Positions 1 through 5,111 of a stretch of DNA of 6,461 nt are shown in pieces. How positions within the stretch are numbered: the stretch's first letter is position 1; the number at the start of each line of letters is the position of its first letter. The position numbers were made by a program, and so were the translations under genes. This DNA is from Candidatus Bathyarchaeota archaeon (lineage in GTDB: Archaea > Thermoproteota > Bathyarchaeia > Bathyarchaeales > Bathyarchaeaceae), in NCBI GenBank assembly GCA_029881555.1, contig JAOUMI010000033.1, forward strand, positions 1 to 6,461, read 5' to 3'. Below the pieces are notes generated by a model. That model had not been told where the DNA came from, did no database searches, and saw only the letters and a list, made by a program, of their open reading frames with translations.

Positions 1-873
1 ATAGCGATCAAAAGAGAGTTGGGCTTGCCCCTGGTTTTTCACGTCCACTCAACGGAAAAGGGGCGAACGTTGGGCAACGGATCTGACGTCGTAAGCAACA
101 TCGAGCATCGTGGTGGGCAGATGGCGAATATGATCATCACGGTTTCTCATGCTATGAGGGATGAGATGATAGGGCTTGGCTTCCCAAAGGAGAAGATACG
201 AGTCTGTTACAACGGGGTGGACCCAGAGAAATACTCTCTGCAGCAGGTGAGTGAAGAGAGGGTGAGGGAAGTGAGGCAGAGATACGGTCTTGGAGACAAC
301 GACTTAATGGCTCTCTTCGTTGGCAGACTCGTTTGGATCAAAGGAGTAGACAGATTGATCAGAGCGTTGCCTAAGGTTTTACAGAAGGTTCCAAACGTCA
401 AACTGGTTGTTGTCGGTCTCGGAGAGATGCGAGAGTACTTGGAAAAGCTGGTTCGAACCCTAAAGCTTCAAGACATTGTGAAATTCCGTTTTGAGTTTGT
501 ATCGGAAGAGGAGCGGATCGCCCACTACGCAACGTGCGACGTAGCCGTTTTTCCAAGCCTCTACGAACCCTTCGGAATCGTTGCCTTAGAGGCAATGAGC
601 ATGGAAAAGCCAGTGGTGGTGGGAGCCGCGGGCGTTAGCGGGATGAAAGAGAGTGTGGTTCCGAACGGTCCAGATCAATGCGGCTTCCACGTTAACCCAG
701 AAGACCCAGCAGACATCGCTTGGGGAATCATCAATGCGATTCAGGACCCTCAACGAAAAGAGTGGCTTGGCAAAAACGGTAGAAAGTTAGTTCTTCAAAA
801 GTTTAGTTGGGACGTTATCGCCAAGAGAACCGCTGAACTTTATAGAGAGCTTTTAGAATCCAAAAAAACTTAA
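1..873 (+). CDS. GT4-family glycosyltransferase, glycogen-synthase-like (5' end missing)
   Basis: Retaining GT-B glycosyltransferase of family GT4, probably transferring glucose from an NDP-glucose donor to an alpha-glucan in the cytoplasm. The frame is open from base 1, so the gene begins left of the window; 290 residues are visible, and the family norm of about 400 suggests roughly 100 are missing. An in-frame TTG at position 19 is internal, because the conserved stretch VFHVHSTEKGR follows at once. Numbering from that TTG: VHSTE near 9-13, TVSHAM at 41-46, YNGVD at 64-68, the donor-phosphate motif GRLVWIKG at 102-109 (Arg103, Lys108), and the E-x7-E signature LYEPFGIVALEAM (Glu183, Glu191). 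The acceptor-side N-terminal segment is the part lost. Residues 200-236 (GVSGMKE, then GPDQCGFHVNPEDP) differ from the second GT4 in this window, so the two are not recent duplicates. galT follows after 38 bases on the same strand. The family is secure; donor and acceptor are inferred from the neighbouring alpha-glucan genes, and a role in glycosylating other molecules remains possible. Confidence 0.88.
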   Translation: MAIKRELGLPLVFHVHSTEKGRTLGNGSDVVSNIEHRGGQMANMIITVSHAMRDEMIGLGFPKEKIRVCYNGVDPEKYSLQQVSEERVREVRQRYGLGDNDLMALFVGRLVWIKGVDRLIRALPKVLQKVPNVKLVVVGLGEMREYLEKLVRTLKLQDIVKFRFEFVSEEERIAHYATCDVAVFPSLYEPFGIVALEAMSMEKPVVVGAAGVSGMKESVVPNGPDQCGFHVNPEDPADIAWGIINAIQDPQRKEWLGKNGRKLVLQKFSWDVIAKRTAELYRELLESKKT

Positions 874-877
874 AAAC
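869..877 (+). promoter_or_regulatory. Possible TATA element for the galT-like gene
   Basis: The bases CTTAAAAAC follow an A-rich run (CAAAAAAA) that could act as a BRE. They lie over the stop codon of the upstream glycosyltransferase. A start site about 26 bases downstream would fall near 899, giving a very short leader before the GTG at 912, which has no convincing Shine-Dalgarno. This fits a short-leader archaeal transcript, but read-through from the upstream gene is equally possible. The assignment rests on sequence resemblance only. Confidence 0.3.
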
Positions 878-911
878 GGCATCTCGTGACTGTTGTTACT
901 GGCGAAATGTC

Positions 912-1958
912 GTGTCAACAAACGAGTTGCGAAAGGACTATTTGCTAAATCGATGGGTTGTCATTGCGGCAAGGAGGAAGCGCCGACCCACAGACTTCGT
1001 GAAAAAAGCAAAAGAAGAAACGGTAGGCGTTTGCCCGCTCTGTCCGGGTAATGAGCACATGACCCCGCCAGCGGTCCTCGTTTACGTTCCCTCCAATGAA
1101 GGCATCAGAAGGGAGAAGGATCAAAACGGCTTTCGCCACAAAAACTGGCTAGTACGATGCGTGCCAAATTTGTACCCGGCATTCACTCCTCTAGGCAAAG
1201 AAGAGGAGGTGAGGGTCAACGAGAGCCCGGTTCTTGCGAGGGCGACTGGTCATCATGAAGTCCTAGTTGAGTCACCCCGTCACGACGAGCACCCCGGCGT
1301 GGCGCGAATTCCACAGCTGGTCCATGTCATCAACGCGTATCTGGACCGACTAAACGAGCTTTCTGCCAAGACTTACGTAAAATATGTTTCCATCTTTAGG
1401 AACCACGGGCTAGAAGCGGGCGTCTCTCTCTCCCACGCCCACACCCAACTGATCTCAACTCCCTTTGTTCCAAGGACTCTAAGTGAAGAGCTTGAGGCAA
1501 GCAGAAAATATTGGATTGAAAACAAGCGATGCACATTTTGCGAGATTTTGGCAAAGGAGAAGGGCAGTCCTCGATTTATATGGGAAAATAAGAGTTACGT
1601 TGCCTTTGCCCCTTGGGCAAGCGTCCATCCCTTAGAGTTTTGGGTTTTCCCCAAAAGCCATCAGTCAGGATTATTGGATGTGTCGCGGACAGAGATAGAG
1701 GATTTGGCTGTGGCTTTGAGAGTATGTCTCGGCGGGTTAAGGTCTCTTTTAAATGACCCCCCGTACAACTTTGGTTTTCACATTGCGCTGAACAAAGAGG
1801 ACAGCGACCACTATCATTGGCACCTAGAAGTTTATCCCAAGTTAACCATTTGGGCTGGCTTTGAGAAGAGCACCGGAATGTTCATAAACGTTGTGCCACC
1901 TGAAGACGCTGCCGGAAACCTGAAAGAAGCGGTTCAGAAGGAAACAAAGGGCTTGTAG
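912..1958 (+). CDS. galT: GalT-family hexose-1-phosphate uridylyltransferase (nucleotidylyltransferase)
   Basis: HIT-superfamily nucleotidyltransferase resembling galactose-1-phosphate uridylyltransferase, which exchanges UMP between UDP-glucose and galactose-1-phosphate in the Leloir pathway. The 348-residue length is normal. The N-terminal half has ELRKDYLLNRWVVIA (5-19), the zinc-type CPLC (41-44), HHEV (114-117) and the active-site motif HAHTQ (175-179). By comparison with the E. coli HPHGQ motif, His175 would be a metal ligand and His177 the nucleotidylated nucleophile. The C-terminal half has a second CxxC (207-210), a VHPLEFWVFP stretch (238-247), HYHWHLEVYP (300-309) and the typical ending GFEKSTGMFINVVPPEDAA (316-334). 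The GTG at 912 is chosen because conserved sequence begins five residues later; no good Shine-Dalgarno precedes it. An out-of-frame ATG at 907 leads only to a short ORF. Because it sits among alpha-glucan genes, the physiological substrate could be ADP- or UDP-glucose in a phosphorylase-like reaction, as known for some family members; sequence alone cannot decide. Confidence 0.9.
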   Translation: MSTNELRKDYLLNRWVVIAARRKRRPTDFVKKAKEETVGVCPLCPGNEHMTPPAVLVYVPSNEGIRREKDQNGFRHKNWLVRCVPNLYPAFTPLGKEEEVRVNESPVLARATGHHEVLVESPRHDEHPGVARIPQLVHVINAYLDRLNELSAKTYVKYVSIFRNHGLEAGVSLSHAHTQLISTPFVPRTLSEELEASRKYWIENKRCTFCEILAKEKGSPRFIWENKSYVAFAPWASVHPLEFWVFPKSHQSGLLDVSRTEIEDLAVALRVCLGGLRSLLNDPPYNFGFHIALNKEDSDHYHWHLEVYPKLTIWAGFEKSTGMFINVVPPEDAAGNLKEAVQKETKGL

Positions 1959-1968
1959 CAAAGGCTTA

Positions 1969-1988
1969 ACCCTCTAACTGTAGAGGGT
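1969..1988. terminator. Hairpin at the convergent gene junction
   Basis: Perfect 8-bp inverted repeat ACCCTCTA / TAGAGGGT around the 4-base loop ACTG. It lies in the gap after galT and covers the TAG stop codon (1974-1976) of the convergent winged-helix gene. It could end or stabilise transcripts from either side. Only a four-base T run follows on the plus strand and no good T tract follows on the minus strand. Archaeal termination usually depends on T tracts, so a transcript-end or stability role is an inference. Confidence 0.4.
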
Positions 1989-2222
1989 AAGCACTTTTCT
2001 GATTCCGTTAGGAGTGAGGTAATATCTACCAGCTCCCTCAGCGTCAGTGGGTTGAACGTAGCCAAGTTCAACCAACTTTTGAAGGTGAAGCTCTACCGAT
2101 GATGTTTCCATGGCGGTCCACTCGCAGATTTCTTGGATGGACAGCGACTTTTCCAACCTAGTTGCACCTATGTTATGTAGCATGCAGAGCAGGCGAAATT
2201 CTTCAGGCACTTCCATTGACAT
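1974..2222 (-). CDS. Small winged helix-turn-helix DNA-binding protein
   Basis: An 82-residue protein that looks like a single winged-helix domain and so a probable transcription regulator. A first helix (EEFRLLCMLHNIG, 7-19) is followed by the helix-turn-helix: SIQEICEWTAM (28-38), then the probable recognition helix TSSVELHLQKLVELGYV (40-56). The charged turn PTDAEGAGRYYLT (58-70) forms the wing, and a final helix closes the domain. The pattern of a helix ending LVELGYV, then a wing and YYLTPNG, is typical of MarR/ArsR-like archaeal winged helices. No cysteine cluster, effector domain or membrane segment is present. The ATG at 2222 is chosen because the GAGGTGGAG ribosome-binding region precedes it at good spacing; a longer start at 2267 would lie inside the upstream gene. 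It starts 4 bases after the stop of the upstream GT4, indicating co-transcription and translational coupling. The likely target is this alpha-glucan island, but this is inferred from position only. Confidence 0.8.
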   Translation of the reverse strand: MSMEVPEEFRLLCMLHNIGATRLEKSLSIQEICEWTAMETSSVELHLQKLVELGYVQPTDAEGAGRYYLTPNGIRKVLTLYS

Positions 2223-2226
2223 TTCG

Positions 2227-3387
2227 CTACTCCACCTCTTTGTAGACCTCCACGGTTTTCTTAGCAATCCCTTCCCAACTATAAGCCTTTTGTATAATTT
2301 CTCGGGCGTTTTCGGTCAGCCACCGCGAATGATCGGGGTCAGACAAAACCCGGTCAACCCCCCAAGCGATCGACTCAGGGTTTCTCGAATAGACAAGAAT
2401 CCCGTTTCGATCATGCTGTACCACCTCTGCCAACCCTCCGATCTGGCTCGCTACTACCGGAACACCAGCCGCCATCCCCTCAAGGGCAACTATCCCAAAA
2501 GGCTCATAAATCGACGGGACAACCAAAACGTCGGCGCTGGTCATGAGCGCTATCACCTCTGAATCTGGAAGGAAACCCGTAAAACGTATTTTCCATCCGT
2601 GCCCACTAGACCGCGAGAGATACTCTAAGTGACCCTTTAACCAACCTTCGCCCACAATGACGAATTTTGCTTCTGGATGACGCCAAGCTATTGTGGGAAC
2701 TGCATGAATTAGGTGTTCAACTCCCTTCTGAGGAACCAAGCGACCCACACAGAGGACAAGTTTCTCGTTGGGACTCACGCCGTAACGCCATCTAACCGAC
2801 TTTCGGTCAATGGACGCGTGGTATTTTGTCAAGTCGATAGCGTTGGGAATTATCTTGATCTTGTCGCTCGGAAAGTGGAAGTGGTCACAGAGTTCCCCCT
2901 TCATGGAACCGCTGGTCACAATAACCTTGCTCGCCTCGTAGGTTGCCCACCACTCCATCCCGTCGATGGCAAACGAGTCAGGATTGTGGAGACCCTGCGC
3001 TCGACCAATCTCCGTGCTGTGAACTGTAAGAACCATAGGCTTTTTCACACGATACTTGAAGGAGATGCCAGCCGGAGCCGTTAACCAGTCGTGAACATGA
3101 ACAACATCAAACTCAACCTGCTGGCTTACGTCTCCCAACCGCTTCTCCAAGAAATGATTAAACAAGAGAGCCCAAGTGAGAAAGTTTGGGTGCCCCAGCT
3201 CTGTGACGGTGCGGTAAACCTTAACTCCATAAATCTCCTCGTAACCGGGTGCGCCGGGAAAGTCTAGGGTGAAGACATGCACCTCGTGACCCATATTGGC
3301 GAGCGCCCTAGCCAAACCCTCGCAGTGGCGAGCAATCCCTCCCACAATTCTGGGCGGAAACTCCCAGGTCACCATACAGATTCTCAT
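2227..3387 (-). CDS. GT4-family glycosyltransferase, glycogen-synthase-like (complete)
   Basis: Complete 386-residue GT-B glycosyltransferase of family GT4, expected to elongate alpha-1,4-glucan from NDP-glucose. The N-terminal Rossmann domain opens with MRICMVTWEFPPRIVGGIAR, whose Gly-Gly at 16-17 is the usual nucleotide-sugar loop. It continues with DVVHVHDW (94-101), TVHSTEIGR (121-129) and PNAID (181-185). The C-terminal donor domain has VGRLVPQKG (214-222; Arg216, Lys221) and the E-x7-E signature YEPFGIVALE (Glu295, Glu303), followed by VPVVASQIGGLAEVV (309-323). All expected motifs are present and there is no signal peptide or membrane segment. The ATG at 3387 is chosen because GAGGT sits 8 bases upstream and the family begins at this methionine; a GTG at 3429 would add 14 unconserved residues. 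The GH57 amylase gene ends 60 bases upstream and the winged-helix gene starts 4 bases downstream, so this is the middle of an apparent operon. The family is certain. The glycogen-synthase role rests on context and family resemblance; a trehalose or sucrose-type enzyme is a less likely alternative. Confidence 0.92.
   Translation of the reverse strand: MRICMVTWEFPPRIVGGIARHCEGLARALANMGHEVHVFTLDFPGAPGYEEIYGVKVYRTVTELGHPNFLTWALLFNHFLEKRLGDVSQQVEFDVVHVHDWLTAPAGISFKYRVKKPMVLTVHSTEIGRAQGLHNPDSFAIDGMEWWATYEASKVIVTSGSMKGELCDHFHFPSDKIKIIPNAIDLTKYHASIDRKSVRWRYGVSPNEKLVLCVGRLVPQKGVEHLIHAVPTIAWRHPEAKFVIVGEGWLKGHLEYLSRSSGHGWKIRFTGFLPDSEVIALMTSADVLVVPSIYEPFGIVALEGMAAGVPVVASQIGGLAEVVQHDRNGILVYSRNPESIAWGVDRVLSDPDHSRWLTENAREIIQKAYSWEGIAKKTVEVYKEVE
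2230..2238 (-). promoter_or_regulatory. Shine-Dalgarno region of the winged-helix gene
   Basis: On the minus strand GAGGTGGAG lies inside the last codons of the GT4 gene. GAGGTG is 10 bases and GGAG 7 bases from the ATG at 2222. This site decides the start in favour of 2222 over the in-frame upstream start at 2267, and it indicates translation immediately after the GT4 stop. Confidence 0.65.
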
Positions 3388-3416
3388 CGAGATGAACCTC
3401 GAAAGATTTTGTTCAT
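3384..3416 (-). other. Possible 10-residue leader ORF overlapping the GT4 start
   Basis: In the 60-base gap before the GT4 gene, an ATG at 3416 begins MNKIFRGSSR and ends with a TGA that overlaps the GT4 ATG as ATGA. A GGTGAG Shine-Dalgarno-like site (3425-3430) precedes it, with 9 bases between GGTGA and the ATG. The GT4 ribosome-binding site (3396-3400) lies inside this ORF, so its translation could couple to or interfere with GT4 initiation. At this length chance is a serious alternative, and no peptide family is recognised. Confidence 0.25.
3396..3400 (-). promoter_or_regulatory. Shine-Dalgarno site of the complete GT4 gene
   Basis: GAGGT on the minus strand, 8 bases from the ATG at 3387. 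It supports the start MRICMVTW rather than the GTG 14 codons further upstream. Confidence 0.7.
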
Positions 3417-3447
3417 GGTTTCCGCTCACCTGTTGTTAAGTTCTGCT

Positions 3448-5019
3448 TCAAAGTTTGACCGGCACCTTCTTCAGTTCCCCGATTCTGGCTTTAACGACAT
3501 CAACAATTCTTTTACGGAGCTCCTTACCACTCAATTTCTCGTTTGAGATTTCCGCCATTTCGTCCGCTAGCTCCTCGTCTCCGACAACCTGACGAAGCCA
3601 ACGCTCAAAGTCCCCTCTTTTCGTGTGGAATCGAATGGACTTAAAACTGACGACTTTAAGGATTGAGTAAAACTCGTCTAGGCTGTGAACGGTCCACTCT
3701 GAGGGTTGATCAAACTCGTGAAAGAAGGTGAAGCCTCCCCCAGCAGGAAGCCGACGCAGTATCCTTTTCGCCGAGAGTTCAGGTTTCTCCAGTTCCGACA
3801 TGACTCTGGCCTCGAGGTCGGAGAGAACTCCCGAGTACACGGCGAAAGCTTCGACTGGACTTCCAGAGGGGTTGAAGTAGCAGTGGACGTCCCCTGGGCC
3901 TCCGCCCTTGATGCTCATGTAGTAAAGATGGTCGCTAATCTGCAGATAACGCCACAGTCTGAGCAGGTCTTCGTCTTCTGTTGCCTTAACGGTCTGCTCC
4001 AACCCCCTCAGAGATTCAAAGCAGAGCGTCTGCATCGGGTTGTCGATCCAAGCACTCGGATCTCTCTCAAGGTCTGCCCAAGAAACCGTGTTAAAATCTT
4101 TGACATCAAACTCCCCAACAGGCGTGTGTCTATGGACAACCTCGGATGGTGTATGCCAATCGAGATGATCCCACTTGATCACCTCTCCAGGTAGCCACCT
4201 CAAGAAATCGTGAATTCCGCTCTCTGGCCAATGGTGTTCACCAAAGGTTTCGTAATCAACAAAAAGGACGATCACCTGCCCCGAAGTCCCGGCCAACCAG
4301 CTGGCATACTTCTTTGCGGTTAATGGCCACTCCTCCCACCAGGTGCAGGAGAAGCGGAATCCTATGTCGTCGGATAGGCGGTAGTTGCGGAGCAGAACAC
4401 GGAGAGATGAGTCTTTCGCCATGTACACGTAGTTAGGACTCCTCCAACCGAGAATTCTTTCAACGCCCTCCGTGACCGTGGCTTCGTAGCCCAACCCCTC
4501 AACTGTCTTCGCAATAGCGTTGTTGTACAGGCACTCGGTGTTCTCCACCACCTTCGGCTCGTAATTGAACAGGTCCTTGACGAGTTGGCGGTGCATCTTG
4601 ATCTGCTCAACGAACTCTGATCGATCCGTGCCGTAAAGGCTGGCAAGTGAGTGGTAGTATGGTTGATCGAGAAACTCAACGCAGCCGGATTCTGCGAGTT
4701 GTTTAAAAGAGTCTAGAAGATCTTGGTTCCAGCGCTCGCACTGCTCGATGAGCACACCTGATATGCCGTAGGCCACCTTAAACTTTTTTCGACCTCTCTT
4801 GTGCCTGTCTATTTGTTCCAGAATGATGTTGTTAGACGGGAAGTAACACTTTCGAGCAACCCTTTCGAAAACGTGGCGATTTAGTTTCTGGTTAAAATAG
4901 AGCTCAACCAGATCTTTTTTCTTCACTGAGGGTCGACCCTGTAGATCTAAGTGAAAGTTGTGATTCAGCCTAAGCGGCTGGTGAGCCTCAAACATTAGGC
5001 AAATATCGGTCACGCACAC
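3448..5019 (-). CDS. GH57 alpha-amylase-like glycoside hydrolase with extra C-terminal module
   Basis: A 523-residue intracellular glycoside hydrolase of family GH57, expected to cleave alpha-1,4 bonds in glycogen or maltodextrin with retention of configuration. GH57 regions appear in order: EAHQPLRL (11-18); VEFLDQPYYHSLASLY (114-129); VVENTECLYNN (157-167), whose Glu162 is the expected nucleophile; LFVDYETFGEHHW (252-264), whose Asp255 is the expected acid/base; and ISDHLYYMS (361-369). The NTE and DYETFGEH forms match the archaeal alpha-amylase subgroup rather than GH57 branching enzymes or amylopullulanases. No signal peptide is present. After about residue 424 there is an added stretch: LPAGGGFTFFHEF, then FKSIRFHTKRGDFERWLR (459-476), and a charged helical end with GKELRKRIVDVV (498-509). 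This resembles a DUF5752-type module. A GGAG site lies 4 bases before the GTG at 5019 and 10 bases before a second in-frame GTG at 5013, so either may be the true start. The gene has its own AT-rich promoter region upstream and is probably co-transcribed with the GT4 that follows. Confidence 0.92.
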   Translation of the reverse strand: MCVTDICLMFEAHQPLRLNHNFHLDLQGRPSVKKKDLVELYFNQKLNRHVFERVARKCYFPSNNIILEQIDRHKRGRKKFKVAYGISGVLIEQCERWNQDLLDSFKQLAESGCVEFLDQPYYHSLASLYGTDRSEFVEQIKMHRQLVKDLFNYEPKVVENTECLYNNAIAKTVEGLGYEATVTEGVERILGWRSPNYVYMAKDSSLRVLLRNYRLSDDIGFRFSCTWWEEWPLTAKKYASWLAGTSGQVIVLFVDYETFGEHHWPESGIHDFLRWLPGEVIKWDHLDWHTPSEVVHRHTPVGEFDVKDFNTVSWADLERDPSAWIDNPMQTLCFESLRGLEQTVKATEDEDLLRLWRYLQISDHLYYMSIKGGGPGDVHCYFNPSGSPVEAFAVYSGVLSDLEARVMSELEKPELSAKRILRRLPAGGGFTFFHEFDQPSEWTVHSLDEFYSILKVVSFKSIRFHTKRGDFERWLRQVVGDEELADEMAEISNEKLSGKELRKRIVDVVKARIGELKKVPVKL

Positions 5020-5023
5020 GCTT

Positions 5024-5029
5024 CTCCTT
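5024..5029 (-). promoter_or_regulatory. Shine-Dalgarno site of the GH57 gene
   Basis: AAGGAG on the minus strand. It is 4 bases from the GTG at 5019 and 10 bases from the in-frame GTG at 5013. The second spacing is also acceptable, which leaves a two-residue uncertainty about the start. Confidence 0.6.
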
Positions 5030-5061
5030 CAAGGTTGAACGAACGCTTAGTTTGGAGAGAA

Positions 5062-5099
5062 AACAAGCATTTATTTAAGTCTTATATTTAATTCTTGTT
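5062..5099. repeat. Inverted repeat AACAAG-N26-CTTGTT flanking the GH57 TATA elements
   Basis: AACAAG at 5062-5067 and CTTGTT at 5094-5099 are exact reverse complements, 32 bases centre to centre (about three helical turns). They bracket the TATA-like sequences. On the minus strand one arm lies at the expected BRE and the other near the expected transcription start, where a repressor could block initiation. A six-base match can arise by chance. Confidence 0.35.
5072..5093 (-). promoter_or_regulatory. TATA-like promoter elements for the GH57-GT4-wHTH unit
   Basis: The 92-base gap 5020-5111 is markedly AT-rich in its middle. Read on the minus strand it holds two archaeal TATA-like elements: AATTAAATATA (centred near 5088), preceded by purine-rich AACAAG, and CTTAAATA (5072-5079). 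Start sites about 26 bases downstream would fall near 5062 or 5050, leaving a leader of 30-45 bases before the GTG and its Shine-Dalgarno. This suggests that the GH57 gene begins its own transcript rather than depending only on the debranching-enzyme gene upstream. Confidence 0.55.
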
Positions 5100-5111
5100 A
5101 CTCCCAGATAA

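Noticed and set aside
19..21. TTG as the start of the first glycosyltransferase
   Set aside because: The frame is open to base 1 and conserved GT4 sequence follows immediately, so the N-terminal domain must lie outside the window.
893..900. TTGTTACT shared with 5095-5102 in the GH57 promoter
   Set aside because: An eight-base match between two intergenic regions is weak, and the copy near galT has no paired inverted arm, so I treat it as chance.
907..948. ATG at 907 as the galT start
   Set aside because: It is out of frame with the GalT protein and reaches a stop after 13 codons.
2223..2267. Longer winged-helix start at 2267 overlapping GT4
   Set aside because: It would add 15 unconserved residues read through the GT4 C-terminus, while a strong ribosome-binding region fits the ATG at 2222.
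2110..2562. Plus-strand 150-codon ORF opposite the GT4 and wHTH genes
   Set aside because: It lies antisense to two recognised genes and its translation shows no domain or motif; the same reasoning dismisses the other antisense ORFs (207-401, 398-595, 945-1139, 2713-3084, 3277-3546, 3706-4194, 5235-5453).
3388..3429. N-terminal extension of the complete GT4 from a GTG at 3429
   Set aside because: The 14 extra residues are unlike the family start, there is no ribosome-binding site before that GTG, and a good GAGGT site precedes the ATG at 3387.
4362..4679. A 105-codon minus-strand ORF inside the GH57 gene
   Set aside because: It is an out-of-frame shadow of the GH57 coding sequence, with low-complexity composition and no recognisable motif.
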